64,000 nucleotides of DNA from Halichoerus grypus (GCF_964656455.1 NC_135718.1:132663966-132727965); one strand, 5' to 3'; counted from the first letter of the stretch, positions 1 through 17,742 are shown. Translations and numbers: made by a program. Notes: generated from the sequence alone by a model not told the origin.

Positions 1-659
1 CTAAATGCAACAAGAATGCATATGCTCACTTATAATGTCAGTTATATTGTTAATATCATGAGTGCTATATCAAGAAATCTGTGTTTATAGAGGGCTTTGC
101 AGTTTAAAATAATCCTGAAGGCCCTAGAAAAGTTGTAGGCTTTGTTGAAAGTTAGCTTCCCAAATGTCACCAACACAATCTGAGACAAAGCTGAGTTAAC
201 TGCTTACTTATTTAAGGGAGAGCATCACCTCAGGGGAGCTTTGGCAATGCTTCAGAACTGGGGAAGCAAAGTCAAAGTTTCTTGAGTCTAGGAAATCTTA
301 TTTAATGAGGGTCTTTGGAATGGGGGTTTGATTAGATTTGGGAAGGGAACAAGGTAATGTGAGTGGACAAAGTAGGATTCTAAAGTTATGTTATATGGCC
401 AGAAAGGTGTGGTTTCCATTCTTAATGTCTAGCCTGAGTGTGGCTATAAATGGATTTTGCATCCAGCATTTACTTGATACTAGTATATTGGAAGAATTTG
501 ATGTAAGAGAAAGCAATAGGATTCAATCTTACTCATGTGAAAATGTGTTAAATCTATGCCATCTTTATTGTTTATGACAATATAAAAGGTACAGATAACG
601 ATGCCGTACATTTGTTATTGTTGTTTGGTTAGTTCATTTTTTCATGTGATTTTGATTAC

Positions 660-930
660 CCGTTATGCTCAACATTGTCCTAATTGCTAGGAGACATATT
701 GCTGAATAAGGGCCATTACTGCACCCTGGTTTGTTGATTTCCCTCTTCAGTCAGAGCCGGTCACATATGTTGTTAGCAGAGCCCTCCCGCGGCTCCTTTG
801 TAGTCATAGTTAAGGTGCTGTTACGCACTGCCTTCAGAAGAGGAACCTGAGTGTCAGACAGGGAAAATAACTTTTCCAAGATTGTACAGCTATCAAGACA
901 GTGCAGTAAGAGAATCCTAAGGACATTATG
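660..930 (+). repeat. possible MIR SINE relic
   Basis: The stretch ...GAGGAACCTGAGTGTCAGAC... followed by AATAACTTTTCCAAGATTGTACAGCT resembles the MIR core (gaggaaactgag...taacttgcccaaggtcacacagct). It is heavily diverged, so this is a weak call. Confidence 0.35.
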
Positions 931-2287
931 TTCAGGACAGAAAAATTCCATTATGCCCCACTGCTTTAACAACATCGAAAGGGTGGCAAGCATGGCTAGA
1001 TTGGCTCAGCACCCGCAAGCAAACCCAGTTATCAGGAATCCAGCTGGAATCAGTGCTGACATGGTGTCTGATGGTCTCCTTTGCTGCAAACTAGGATTAC
1101 CTAGTGATGAAGAGTATAGGCTCTGGAGTCAGATGGGCCCATTTCTCTACTACTTTCTAGGAATGGAACCTGGCTAAATTATTTACACATTGATAGCTTT
1201 GGGATTCTTCTCTAGTAATAGTGGTGATAGCTAAATAATAAGGTTATTGCAAAGATTACACCACATGATCTATCCAAAACATTTAGCCCGGTTTTGGCGT
1301 ATAATCAGTATTCAAATAAATGGTACTACAAACATAATTATAAATTACTGTGGATGTCACTAATAAATATTCCATTCTGTGTATTCAATTTTACGCCAAG
1401 TGAGTGGATGTTTCAAGGTCATAATTGTGGAAGATGTTTTCAATAGTGTTGAGTGTGTGTGTCTATATTATTGTGTGTCTATTGCATTAAGGAAAAAGAA
1501 GAACAATATGAGATTAATTCCCTTGTGGGGAATTAATTAAAAATAAAGTCTTCTACCAACCTAGAAATCCTCTTCACAAATGTAGGAAAATTTTACTTGA
1601 ATAAGCATTAAACCAGACTGTGATATACATCTTAAGAAATCCACTAAAGAGATTGCAAAAATAGAAAGGCATCTCACTCTTTTATATAGCTAGGCAAATA
1701 CCATCACTTGCATACATGTTAATTGTCTTAATGTAAAGGAAAAATAAAACTTCTTGTATCTTTGCAACAAGCAAGAAGTTACAACTTCCAGCCAGATACC
1801 TAGACTAACCTCCCCAAAAGACAGAAAGACAGGATGCTTTATGCTCACATTTCAGAAAGATAGTCCCAAGGCTTCCAAGAAAGACTTCACTGAGATACAA
1901 AACTGGCTAGAGATTATTCAGGTTTTCAAAAGGTTTGCATCCCTCTGAAAGGGACATAAAAAGGATTTACAATCGTAAGTTTTCTAAAGGAAATGCTCTA
2001 GGGAAAAGAAGAGGAAGAAGGGAGTTTTCTTCTTTTGGCATCAGGGAAATTCATTTATTTTTTAGATTTGTATTTACTCTTACATATACTAGATATTTCC
2101 TTAAAAGAGTAAAGGAATTCAGTATATTCTCTAATTATTAAGGAGTAGAGGGGCTTGGGTACTTGGAATTGAAACCAGTTGGTTCGGAGGTTATAAAGCC
2201 ATAGAAAATTCTTTTCAATTCAGTTCTTACCATTTTATCCATTGAAATAGGGATTTTGTCACATAGAAACTTTTTAGACTTTAGTGC

Positions 2288-2714
2288 TGTTATGGCTTAA
2301 ATTGTATTCCTCCCCCCCAAAAAGATGTGTTGGAGTCCTAGCCTCTAGTACCTCTGAATGTGATCTTATTTGAAGATAGGGTTTTTATAGAGGTAATTAG
2401 ATTAAAGAAGGTCATTGATGTGGGCCCTAATCCAATACAACTGGCATTCTTATAAAGACGGTAAATTTGGATACAGAAACAGACACAGATAAAGGGAAGA
2501 CAATGTGAAGAGAAACAGGGAGAAGACAGCCATCCACAAGCCAAGGAGAGCAGCCTGGAACAAATCCTTCGCTTACAGCCCTCAGAAGCAACCAATGCTG
2601 CTGACACCTTGATTTCAGATTTCCAGCCTCCAGAACTCTGACACAATAAATTTCTGCTGCTCAAACTACCCAGTCTGTGGTACTTTGTTATGGCAGCCCT
2701 AATAAACTAACATA
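2288..2714 (+). mobile_element. MLT1-type LTR (ERVL-MaLR), solo
   Basis: It starts TGTTATGGCTTAAATTGTAT and runs through the typical CCAAAAAGATGTGTTGGAGT, GTGGGCCCTAATCCAATA and TTCCAGCCTCCAGAACT blocks, with AATAAATTTCTG as polyadenylation signal. It ends near CAGCCCTAATAAACTAACA. Nearly full-length, + orientation, with no internal retroviral sequence next to it. An old mammalian solo LTR. Confidence 0.85.
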
Positions 2715-4817
2715 TGTGCCATCAATGATATAGTAACTGTTCATTTCCAATCAGTGCTTTTTATCTGATACAAATACAGCTAACTTAGTAATTATCTTTC
2801 TGTATTTGTAGTCTGGATACAAGGAGATATTTTTAGGCTTGGGAAATTGATCTTTATTTCTAGTATTGAATAATATTCCAAAGTTATTATTGGCTGAGGA
2901 ATAGGTAGGTTTTTAATCTTTCAAACATATTTATGAATATCATTTTATTCTATCTATAATTAGATGCATTTTCACCTTCATAGATAAAGCCTTCACCTTT
3001 AGAAACATAATCAAGGTTTTGAATTAGAAACAAACAACAGCTCAGCTGCTTGACACACTTTTTTGACACTAAGTTGTTTTCATTTAAACTTAAGAAGTGC
3101 TAGAATTTGTTAGAACGAGTGTGGGAGATTAGATTGCATTGACCCTGGCTGCTTTACTTGTATGATGATTACGTTTGGGTGGTTTCCTGGTAGACCTTGA
3201 ATTCTAATAGAACACTCGTTGCCACTGGTATTGGAAGTGATAATCTGTAAGAACTCTCTGGAAGAGACCACTCACTGAAGAATATCCACAATAATAAATT
3301 TCATTAGGAAAAGGAGAGAACTGAGAGCACAGAAGGATCACTGGTCTGTGACAATGATGTGAGCAATGAATGAATGATTGTTGAGGACTCCTGTCTGTTC
3401 TTGTGAAAAGGAAATTCCTTGATTATTCCTTGATTATTTTTTTAGATTTGCTGTCTCGAGGAATTCCCTTGTCTGTTGTTTTATGTGACCTTTGTGTCAC
3501 CTCAAGCTTCTTCCTGAGCTGTTTTTAATCCATGTCACTTTGGGAGTACATACTTCTTGCAGCCTGTGTGAATTTTTAGCCTGCTTATTGCGTATGCAAG
3601 TTTGAAAAAAATCTAAAAATTTTTAAGCTTATGAAAGCATTTTTCCCCTAAACTTTTAAAGTCTAAAGATTTCTTAGAGGAGTCTGCTAATTTCTTTCAA
3701 AACTTGATAAACTTCTGGTATACTTACTTCCATAAATTTTTATGACCAGATGATGCCCAAAGTTCCTTCTTAAATATAATTTTTAAGTTCTTTATTTGTT
3801 TGCCTTCTTAACCCATGCATCTCTCTATCCCTTTGGAAGCTACCTTTGACGTTATCGAGACAATAGTGCTGGGTTGGACTTTGTTGTTCAGTGCCTTGTT
3901 TCAGTTTTCTCTCCTGTTGGCATTTAGAAGCGCACAATTTTTAAATATTAGAGGCTCCTAATCTCTGAGCTCCCTGTTTATTTTTAGTCTCTACTTGAAA
4001 ATAATTCTTGCTTGACCTACTGTCTTTCTTGAAATGTACAACTAAAGGCAGCAAATAACAGTATATACACACCAGTAGTAAACAGATGGAAGTTTTTATG
4101 GATCAGGTCTGGGAGGGACACATAGACTTCCACTAACATGCCATTGGCTAGAACTCAATCTTTTGGCCACACCTAACTTCAAGGGGGACTAGGAAATGTA
4201 GTCCAGTCACATGCCTATGAAGAATAGGGCAATGGATTTTGGTAGACAGTCCACATTCTCTGTCACGTGCAATATACCACAAATTTATGAAATTTGTCAA
4301 AACATTTTCTGAACATCTGAGCTTTAGCTTGCATTTTCCCTTTGTTGTTGTCCACTTTTGTTCTTGAGTTGTTTTGTTTTATATTATCCTTTTTTGTCTT
4401 GGATATTCCCATTACCACCATTGTTTTCCCAAAAGTACTTCCCATGTTCGGTCATTGGTTATGTTGGGTCATTGACACTTCCTCTAAAAAAATAGGTGTA
4501 GCAGGCATCAGAAACACAGTGTATGAGCTAAGTGGACATGGAAAATGTGACCGGTAATAAAAAACAGAGAAGAGGAGGACATCAGTAGGAAAAAGAGACT
4601 TTTTCATCTCATTTCCCTATAAAGACTTACTTCATCTCGTTTTGATGCATTTTATGAAAATACCTTTTATTCATGCTTATGGCACAATTTGCTTTAAAAA
4701 ATTGCTTTTGAACTATCACCATTCCCCAATAATGATCATAATTACACTTAAGCTATCATATGGTAATTTCACACTGATGTAAGAAGCAAAGTAATGAAAA
4801 GTGAGATGAATAGTGTG

Positions 4818-4837
4818 ATATATATATATATATATAT
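4818..4837. repeat. (TA)n microsatellite
   Basis: About ten uninterrupted AT dinucleotides at the left edge of the LTR-like repeat that follows. Confidence 0.9.
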
Positions 4838-5600
4838 TTGGTCTTTGTCCCTGGTTCCTGACACAGAGCTTCAAAAACCCCTGGAATTTATGAGTAATAG
4901 GAGTGTCTTTTGTTATTCATATCGTTCAACCATACCTGATTTTATGCTAAGGAAGCAACTCATGGAGGATCCTTTGGGTAGCTTCAGGATGAGAGCCAGA
5001 AAAAGTAACCACGTGATTAGAATATTGAAACTTTAACATCTTCATCACCTTTCAAACCTCCAGGGACAGCAGAGGGGCTGGACGTGAGTTTAATCATGTG
5101 GCCAATGATTTAATTAATCATGTCTACATAATGAAACTGATAAAAACTCTGAAAAAAAAAAGACTTGGAGAGCTCCCTGGTAGGTGAACATAATGATGCA
5201 CCAGGAAAGTGGTGCATCCTGACTTCATGGAGACAGAAGCTACTGTGCTCAGGATCCTTTCAGACTTGACCTATGTACCTTTTATCTGCCATTTATTTTC
5301 ATTCTTTATAATAAAATGATAATCATTAAGTATAGCATTTTCATGAGTTCTGTGAACATTCTAGCAAATTATCAAAACTGAGGGAGTTGTGGGAAGCCCC
5401 AAATTTATAGCAGGTTGGACAGAAGTACAGTTGTCTTGGAGACATCTGGGACTTGTGGCTGGTGTCTGAAATGGGAGTCGTCTTGTGGGACTGAGCCCCT
5501 TAACCTGTGGGGTCTGCGCCAACTCTGGGTAGTGTCATAATTGAATTGAATTGTAGGACATCCAGTTGGTGTCAAAGAATTGGCGTCAGAATGCAAAGAG
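4838..5600 (+). mobile_element. LTR-like dispersed repeat, family not assigned
   Basis: Read on the + strand it has a U3-like part (TTTGGTCTTTGTCCCTGGTT), an AATAAAATGATAATC polyadenylation-like signal near 5311, then GTTCTGTGAACATTCTAGCA and CTTGTGGGACTGAGCCCCTT. I recognise these as pieces of a common mammalian LTR-type repeat but cannot name it safely. Boundaries are approximate. Confidence 0.45.
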
Positions 5601-5761
5601 TCATGTCTGTAAATCATATCACTTTGTAGTCAATGATAGAGCAAAATGATAAAAATTGGAGATTGCATCTGGGAGAAATAAGTGAGACTATCAGATTTAT
5701 TTTTTAATATATTCGCTGTGTAAACAAGTAGCAAATTCTATATATTCTCAGTTTAAATTCA

Positions 5762-5890
5762 AACCAATAAATATTTACTGAGCACCTGTTATGAGCCAAA
5801 TACCTTGCTCAGTGCTAGATGTTACCAACAGAATAAATACATGGAATTTATAATTTGATGGGAGGCATAGATATATAGGAACAAACAAAA
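5762..5890 (-). repeat. L2 LINE 3'-end relic
   Basis: AATAAATATTTACTGAGCAC followed by CTGTTATGAGCCAAATACCTT matches the reverse complement of the L2 end (ATTTATTGAGCACCTACTATGTGCCAGG type). Short and diverged. Confidence 0.5.
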
Positions 5891-6250
5891 ACACTTGACC
5901 TTACTTTTTTTTTTTCTGTCCAAACAAGTTGGACTACCTTTTATTCATAATCGTAGTATTAGAATGGCTGAACGGAGTTTGGTGCCATCTGCCTACACTG
6001 GCTTTGATTCATTAGGAAATTTTTTTATCCCATTTTTAAGAAAATATTTACCTTTTCCCATGGCTGTCCAGAAAGAATTTGAAGAGAATATTGATATTAG
6101 TTTATATTTCCTTTAAATATGGAAAAACATTACCTGATCCACTCTAGAGGAGTGATAAAATGTTATTTATGTGGATAATTATTTTAATATGTAAATTTAT
6201 CTCTTAAGAATGTGCATAGTATTATGATTTCATAAATATGTCCAAAGTTG

Positions 6251-6452
6251 CCATAGGCTGAATGTTTGTGTCCCTCCCCAAAATTCATATATTGAAACCT
6301 AGGCCCTGATGTGATGGTGTGGGCCTTTGGGAGGTGAGTAGGTCATGAGGGTGGAGCCTTCATGAGTGGGATTAGTGCTTTTATAAAAGAGACCCCAAAG
6401 AGCTCCTCCACCATGTGAGGACCCAGGGAGAAGATGACTGTCTATGAACCAG
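6251..6452 (+). mobile_element. MaLR-type LTR, 3' truncated
   Basis: Begins near GCTGAATGTTTGTGTCCCTC and runs through GGCCTTTGGGAGGTGAGTAG, GGGATTAGTGCTTTTATAAA and CCATGTGAGGACCCAGGGAG, then stops at CTATGAACCAG where a SINE fragment begins. The expected right part (polyadenylation signal, right end) is missing. The element at 37313-37662 is the same family in the opposite orientation. Confidence 0.7.
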
Positions 6453-6541
6453 TGTGGGGCTCGATCCCCTGACCCTGAGATCATGACCCGAGCCTAAATC
6501 AAGAGTCAGACACCTAACTGACTGAGCCACCCAGGCGCCCC
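6453..6541 (-). mobile_element. SINEC (CAN-SINE) head fragment, tail missing
   Basis: Reverse-strand SINEC: GGGGCTCGATCCCCTGACCC … CTGAGCCACCCAGGCGCCCC. Only the tRNA-related head is present; the A-rich tail half that should lie to the left is lost at the junction with the LTR. No target-site duplication seen, consistent with a deletion joining the two repeats. Confidence 0.85.
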
Positions 6542-6757
6542 CTTAATCAGTTTTTTAGGAACAAAACATATGCAACGATCCTTTGGAAGTAGTCTGAAAA
6601 CCAGAAAATAGTCTAGACTCAGCAATGAGTCATTCATTTGAACTCCTGTTAGTTTTTCAAAATCATGACATAATTTTCATCGACAGCCCTTCATGTCATA
6701 AAACTTCCACAAGAAATGTATGCACCCTTTGTTTATCTTCCAAGGACTCGGGTATAT

Positions 6758-6960
6758 ATTTTTTTTTTTTTTAAAGATTTTATTTATTTATTTGACAGAG
6801 AGAGACACAGCGAGAGAGGGAACACAAGCAGGGGGAGTGGGAGAGAGAGAAGCAGGCTTCCCGCGGAGCAGGGAGCCCGATGCGGGGCTCGATCCCAGGA
6901 CCCTGGGATCATGACCTGAGCCGAAGGCAGACGCTTAACGACTGAGCCACCCAGGCGCCC
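6758..6960 (-). mobile_element. SINEC (CAN-SINE), young, full length
   Basis: Poly-T, AAAGATTTTATTTATTTATT, a GC-rich middle, and CCACCCAGGCGCCC at the right end. Flanked by a perfect 14-bp target-site duplication GGACTCGGGTATAT at 6744-6757 and 6961-6974. Low divergence from the other copies suggests recent insertion. The open frames read through it are artefacts. Confidence 0.95.
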
Positions 6961-8907
6961 GGACTCGGGTATATTTAGATATTACCCTTAAACTCATAGG
7001 CTTCCTTACTTAAAACTAGTCTCTTGAATGATGCTTTTATTCTTAATGAAGGTAAAGCAAACTCTTTTTTCAAGTACCCCTCAAAACATCACATCTACAC
7101 CGATAACCTAGTCAAACAATGTGGATTTTCTCCTCTAATTATCATGTCAAGGTTGTTTTCTAACCTTTTCTGTTCCAAAATTTCCCCCAATGGGGACTGC
7201 CAACTGCTTCTGCAGACAGTTTAGTTGGCTCTAATTCTTCATCTCTTTTCAGCGAGGTACCAGCATTTCACAAGCTGTTTTATTTTTCAGGCCTTCCTTC
7301 ATCATGGGGACTATTGTTGATTTAGCCTGTTTTAGTAATTTTTAAAACTATAGTTGTGTTTTATGAGTTACAACTTTTGAACATCATTAAATAGTACAGA
7401 ACTTACCTTTATTTTTGAAAAGTAAATACACATAGTTTATTTCATAGTTTTATAAAAGCACAAAAAAGAACAGTGTTTGCTTTTCTCCAAACTGAAGCTA
7501 ATAAAAGTGTAAATATTTTAAATCTCTTGTTCTATAAAAAAGCAAAAATAATAAGATCATGCATATGGAATGCATGATTTCTTCCTATTTGGCAAACTTG
7601 TCTCTTAAGGTTCAACTATGATGTCATTTCATGTATGACACTATCTGCATCCTCCTTAGGCTTCCTTAATACCTGGACTTCTGCAGGCTCATATCACATG
7701 GTTTTGTAGACGCTTGATTTTAAGTCTGTCTTCTATGTAAAACTGAATACCTGCAAAACTGGAATCTTCTGTTAATGACCTCGGCATCCTACCAACCTAG
7801 TTCAGTGCTTGATATATAACAGTTCATGGATAAGTGTTTCTTGATTACACAGCTTCATTTTTTCTGAAGCCATGGGAATATTCTGTAGCCAAAACTTTCT
7901 TCTGTTTTTTTCTTAATTTAATACACATTGTAAATGTGTTTTTAGTTTACTGTGTTATTTCTGATATAAGTTACTGTTTAAACAAGATGTGCGCTAACAG
8001 ATCCCTTGACTCATTTCCAACTGTGTATCTTATCGTCCAAAGTGGAAATCAGGAGCCTGACCATGCAATTAGGTGATACAGATAAATAAAGTGAATCATA
8101 TGTAAGAAAAGATGAATCTCATAAGAAGCAGATGCTTTCAATTCTGGCCAGTTGTTGACATGACCTATGATATCAGATTTTCCAAATTTAAAAGGAATCA
8201 GAAATTTAGGCTTTTATGTTAAATGTTGGAACTTATTAGACATCAGTAAATATATGCGGGCCAAATGAAATTCCTCTGTAGTTACGATCTGGATTATCTA
8301 TTGCCAAAGTATAAAACTTCTAGCTTGTATGTTGCTTTTGCAATACAGAGAGGTAGATAAATGATTTTGTCACAATATCATATTGGAATGGACAGTAAGA
8401 CTAAGTATTAGTTATCTCCAATTCTTTTTTTTCCCACATATAATAATGGCACTTATAAAGTGCAGTTTAAGAAATTAATCCAACTTCTTCATCATCTAGA
8501 AGTAAAGAAAGAAATTGTGGAATGTATTCTCATCAGGATGAAATGAGTTACTTGAGCTCTTACTTTTTAATGTAACTTTAAAACTAGTAGGTCTTGAAAA
8601 TAGTGTTTGTAAGATCTTTGGTGTTTTTTCTCTACTGTAAGGAAAGTTAATAATAAAAAAGGAGAGTAAATCACAAATGCAGAATTATTCACACAAGCAG
8701 AAGAGCAGTATCCTTGGCTGTGAAAGGGTTTTCTGAGGGTGTGAAGCATACTAGACATTTAGAGAGTGGGGAGGACGTGCAGAACTGATATTAAGAACAG
8801 TGAATTCTCCAAGATGAGAATGTTATCCATACTGACATGAAACCTGAATCTGGGGAAAGAATTTTAGGATTTCACCAGACAACCAATCTGACTCAACAAC
8901 AGTCCAT

Positions 8908-8957
8908 GCAAGGAGGAACGGAGAAGTCATCTGCAAGGAGGAACGGAGAAGTCATCT
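8908..8957. repeat. 25-bp perfect tandem duplication
   Basis: Two identical adjacent 25-bp units, each starting GCAAGGAGGAACGG and ending GTCATCT, at 8908-8932 and 8933-8957. Confidence 0.95.
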
Positions 8958-9660
8958 ACAAACGACCTACATGTACTGTTCAAACGAAGCATTCTTGACA
9001 CCTAGGCTCCTAAATTAAAGAATATACTATGATATAATGGAAACACACAAAAATGGGGGCACCACTTGCTTGTTTTACCCTTTATTCTCTCCCTACAATC
9101 TCAAGTGAAGGTATTCTTATAGTCTAGACAGTCTTCTCAACCACATCGATGTGATAGATGTGGTGGAATAACTCCTCTTGCTACTTGGAAGGGCTGAGTC
9201 TGTGTCCCAACCTCATCTGTTTGTCCAGGGGATGCCTAGGGGTCAAGTCACCCTCGTGCCTTCACAACAAGCAACAAGAGTAGCCCTCTTTCGTTCCTTG
9301 AGTAATACTCTTTGGCACACAGTTTTAAAATCTGGGTATGGGAGGCTTTCCTTCTCTTGAGGAGCCTCCAAATTTGCTACATTGGAAACAGGAGCTTCCT
9401 TGCATTGCCTCAAAGAACAAGGACTGATTTTTTTATTTGCTTAGCTGTATCTATCTTTCCAAGTAAAGCTGGCAACAAATAAAACCAGCATTTTTGAGAT
9501 TACTGTTTGCTAATTACAAGATTAACTTAGATTCTTAAGAAACTCCTTACAATCTTACACAATCATTTGCTCTCATGTCTTCATTCATTAACGGAAGATA
9601 ATAGCAACAGAATTTTTCAGAAGAAACTCCCACACACAGCAATATGCACACACGCTGTTT

Positions 9661-9712
9661 TCTTTTCTTCTCTTTTCTTTTCTTTTCTTTTCTTTCTTTT
9701 TTTTTTTTTTTT
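9661..9712. repeat. (TTTTC)n / poly-T tract
   Basis: Repeated TTTTC units running into a long T run, then GGCATTTACAGAG. It could be the tail of an inserted retroelement, but no body was recognised. Confidence 0.8.
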
Positions 9713-10030
9713 GGCATTTACAGAGTTTAGTTGCAGCTGCAGTTTGGTGTGGCTGACACAACTTAAAAGGCATTTAGAGAAATGAAAACTCAGATGAGAG
9801 AAAGTTGGAAGCCACTGGATGTGGTGGCTTCTACCTGCCTATTTTTGTGTCCTTACATATATTCAGAATATCCAGAATATTCAAAGGCAAAACTTCCAGG
9901 TGTTATGATATGTTATGTGGCTTTAGGCTTTGTTTGTTTTTTTACATCTTATTAAATGCTTTTATTGTGTTTGTTCCTTTTATTATATTACCTCAAGTCC
10001 TTTGCAGAAATATTTACGAAGAGTAAATAC

Positions 10031-10234
10031 TCTTAATGATGGAGAACAAACTGATGGTTACCAGAGGGGAGGTGGGTGGGGGATGGTTAAGTGGGTGATA
10101 GGGATTAAAGAGTGCACTTGTTGTGATGAGCACTGGGTGTTGTATGGAGGTGTTGAATCACTAAATTCTATACCTGAAACTAATATTGCACTATATGTTC
10201 ACTAACTGGAATTTAAATAAAAACTTTTTTAAGG
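10031..10234 (+). mobile_element. L1 3' end, heavily 5'-truncated
   Basis: Carries the carnivore L1 3' region (GGGAGGTGGGTGGGGGATGG, GAGCACTGGGTGTTGTATGG, ACCTGAAACTAATATTGCAC) and ends AATTTAAATAAAAACTTTTTTAA. Flanked by an 11-bp duplication, AGAGTAAATAC at 10020-10030 and AGAGTGAATAC at 10235-10245. Confidence 0.85.
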
Positions 10235-10419
10235 AGAGTGAATACATGTTTAGTGTATGAGAAGATTAGCCTTCCTTATAAACATTAAAGGGACATATTA
10301 AAAATACAGCTATGTATACTTACTATAATGTGTGAAGTAATGTACATTCATACCTAACAACTATATAATGAAAATATCTTCTTCACATATGTCAGGAAAA
10401 GTTAAGCAGAAAAGCATAA

Positions 10420-14347
<3,928 letters not shown>

Positions 14348-17239
14348 TAACAAAATATTCCAGTTTTAATGATTAATCTGATTGAATATAGCCATTCCTA
14401 ATCTTGGAAATGGATTTCTAAAAAAAGTCAGAAAGTGAAAAAGAATACTCTCTGAACACACAGTGTCAGTTCTCAGAGGCAAAAAATTTAAGTATTTGTT
14501 GAAGTAAATTATATCAGAATTCCCTAAAATGTTGTTGGCTAAGGGACTCTTCTAGAGTTTGTGAACTTTGGGCTCTGAATGCCTTCTGTAGGTCTAGGAT
14601 TTTGCATGTCTAGATTGTCAGGAAGCAAATTAATTTTAAGTAACCTTCCGACATGTAAGAGCAGTTTTCAGGGCAAGCCATATAGCTTTTTAATATACTC
14701 CTTATTTCACATATACACATTTGGAAGGAAGTTAAACACAGTTAGTAAGCATTGAAATTCACATTTCTCAAACTCTAGATTAAAGACTACTCTGAAACCA
14801 AGATAAAACTCCAGGAGTAGTACCAGACCTTCCCAGAGGAAAGCTCAGTATTTTTAAAAGCAAACTAGAATCTGTTAATATGGAACAAAGTTTCTAATGG
14901 CTTCATACAGCTAAAAACATCCACACTGATGTGGCCACAGTATGTGGTTCTAAATAGTTTTTATATCCTTGGTAAAAAATCACCTTTTAAATTAGATTGT
15001 TTTATGAAATAAAAATTTTGGATAAATACACTATCCTACCAATATTTATAAAACTGTTTACTATAAATTATGGTTTGTATTCTTGAAATATTTTTCTTCT
15101 CAAATATCTTAAAGTTATTCAAAATTTTGGTTAGCCATATCTATTTTTGTCTTATGCAAAGTTAACTAAGAGGCTCAGATCTGTTATTTGCATTTTAGTA
15201 GTCCATGCAGCCATTAAACTGGTTTATATTAAAATCACTGAATCCATATATAGCAAAAAAGAGCTTTATAGAAAGCATATGAGCAAAGGAGTGGATTTTT
15301 GTTTACTTGCTAAAATTTATGGTTTGACATTTAAATAAGTAATATTGAGGACAGCAGGAAATTGTTCAGTTTTTCTGAGATGCTTTCTAGAACTTTCACT
15401 GTAGATCAGGCATGCTAAAAGGAACTTTATTGCCATCTCTGCTACTTTGTAGGATAGTTTGGCTAGATATGCCTAAAATTTTAAGAATACTGTATCTAGA
15501 AAATTAGTATTTGATTAAAGGTTAAGAGAAGACAAGTGCTTTCACACTTAAGCAATTAACCACTTCTTATTTGAGCTTGTTAAGTACAAAGAAAGTTTCC
15601 ATTCACCAGAGTATTATTATGCTCTTATCTTATGTATAGCCTTTGTGAATTTGAACATAGTAAATTCTGCCCTTGGTCAAGTTCATATTCATGTCATCAT
15701 TTTATATTATTAAGGAACTTTGTTGTGTGCTGTTTACATTATAGTAGGGAAAGGATAATTGATGGCAATAATTGTGTTGCCATCACAGAGCATTTAACAT
15801 TACATTTTGGTCAGTTCTTCCCATCACATAAAAAGATCTTTCAATAAAATGCTTATAAATCCCCAAAACTCTAGCTTGTATGAAAAACACACGTCTTTGG
15901 GAAGATAAAAGGAAACTAAGTTAAATAAAGATAACTTCTGTCTTCCTATATTGAATTCAATTCATCTTTTGGCACATATATTTTTACTTAAATTTTATAT
16001 TCTGCCTATTGTGTAAAAATTGAGGCAACCTAAATAATTAAAGATAAAAATCTTTAAAAAAAAATGAAACCATCAAGATTTTTTACAACACAATATATTA
16101 ATAGAGACAGAGAAATTAATGTTATCCTACATCTAAAATAAACTGAGTGTTACAGTTGAGCCAGAATTCTACTTTTACTTTCCTGGTAAGTAAGGCAAAA
16201 ATAGAACTGTTGAATTATATAGTAATTATAGTCTGATACATGAAAGGATAAAAGTTAATCTTGAGAAAGATTTGCTATTAAAAGAACACGTATATTATAG
16301 GTTTTCTTATTTAAAAGGTTTTAGATAACATGAAGAACAGTATCTATCTTCAATCAGAGTTTTACAAGATACAAAAGTGCCATTAAAGTGAATATCCTTT
16401 AAGTTAATCTTTTATTTTTTTTAAAAAAAAGGACATCAATTAAATAATAACACAAAGACATTGGATTTTGTATGAAGAGGAAAATTTATTTTCCTGATCA
16501 TATAAAAATAAAGAATAAGACCTTAACATCTCTCCTGAGATGAAAGATGGGCTCATACATTCCACCACCTTTCTCAAATATCAAATGGTTCAAGAAAAGT
16601 CAAGCGTTAGAATTCAGGTGATTTATCTTTGCCCCACATGCCAATTTTCTCTTACTTTAATTAAAGAAAGACACCGATTTCAGGAGGTAGAAACTTCATC
16701 CAATAATTAGAATTGAAGAGTCTAACATATTCTTGCATAAATAGCTGTCAGATTCCCATTCCCCCTCACAGTTCACACAGCTGTAGCATGCAGGCAAAGA
16801 TTGAAGGTTTGTTTCTATGGCAAGAGGACACAGATACTCTGTGGATTGAAGGGACAGGTGAGGGCAATAATACCACACTAAATTCAGAGAGCTAAGTGAA
16901 AGGTCTATTCTGTATACTGTACCCTTCAGCCCCAGATTAGCGATCTTCCCTAGGGAATCCGAACAATCCAAGTGAAATACCTAAAGATGTAGACATGGGA
17001 CATTCAGTAATCCGGTGGTCACCTTGAAACTCAATTCTCACCCAGAGCTTTCAATAAATTTTATTAGTCCCCTACTTTTAAGTAGGAGAAGACAACTAAA
17101 AATTCCCTATGTTGGGAAATAGAATGAACCACAAAGGCACAAAATAAACAGGAAGGAAAAAAACATGTAAGAAGGGCAGATCATTGAGGAAGAAGACAAT
17201 TTCAAAACATGAAATAAAGTATTTACCCAAGAGAAATAA

Positions 17240-17742
17240 AAATATATCCACCCAAAGATTTGTATACAAATGTTCTTGGCAGCGTTGTTTATAATAGCCA
17301 AAATTTGGAAACAACCTAAATGTCCATCAACTAGTAAACAGATAAGCAAAATGTGGTATATCCATACAATGGAATACTGTTTATCCATAGAAAGAAACTA
17401 CTTATATGTGCTATTACTTGGATGAACCTCAAAAATACTAAGTTCAATGAAAGAAGGCAGATACAAATTGTATGATTTCATGTTTATGAAATGTCATAAA
17501 AAGTAAATGTATGCAGACAGGAAGGAGATTAGTGATTGCCTAAGTCAGGGGGAGGTGGAGGAAATGGGAAACCAGTTAATGAACATGATGGGGTTTATTG
17601 GGGTATTGGAAATATTCTAAAACTGATTTATGGTGATGATTATGCAACTTAGTAAATTTACTAAATATCTCTGATTTTATATTTGAAAATTATAGATGTC
17701 AAATATGTATCAGTAAAATTATATATTGAAAAGCTAGAATTA
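17240..17742 (+). mobile_element. old L1 3' end
   Basis: TGTTTATAATAGCCAAAATT, AACCTAAATGTCCATCAACT, TATCCATACAATGGAATACT and a later GGTGGAGGAAATGGG segment are the ordered end of L1 ORF2 and 3' UTR of an older (L1M-type) copy. Five-prime truncated; its AT-rich end abuts the SINE at 17770. Confidence 0.8.
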
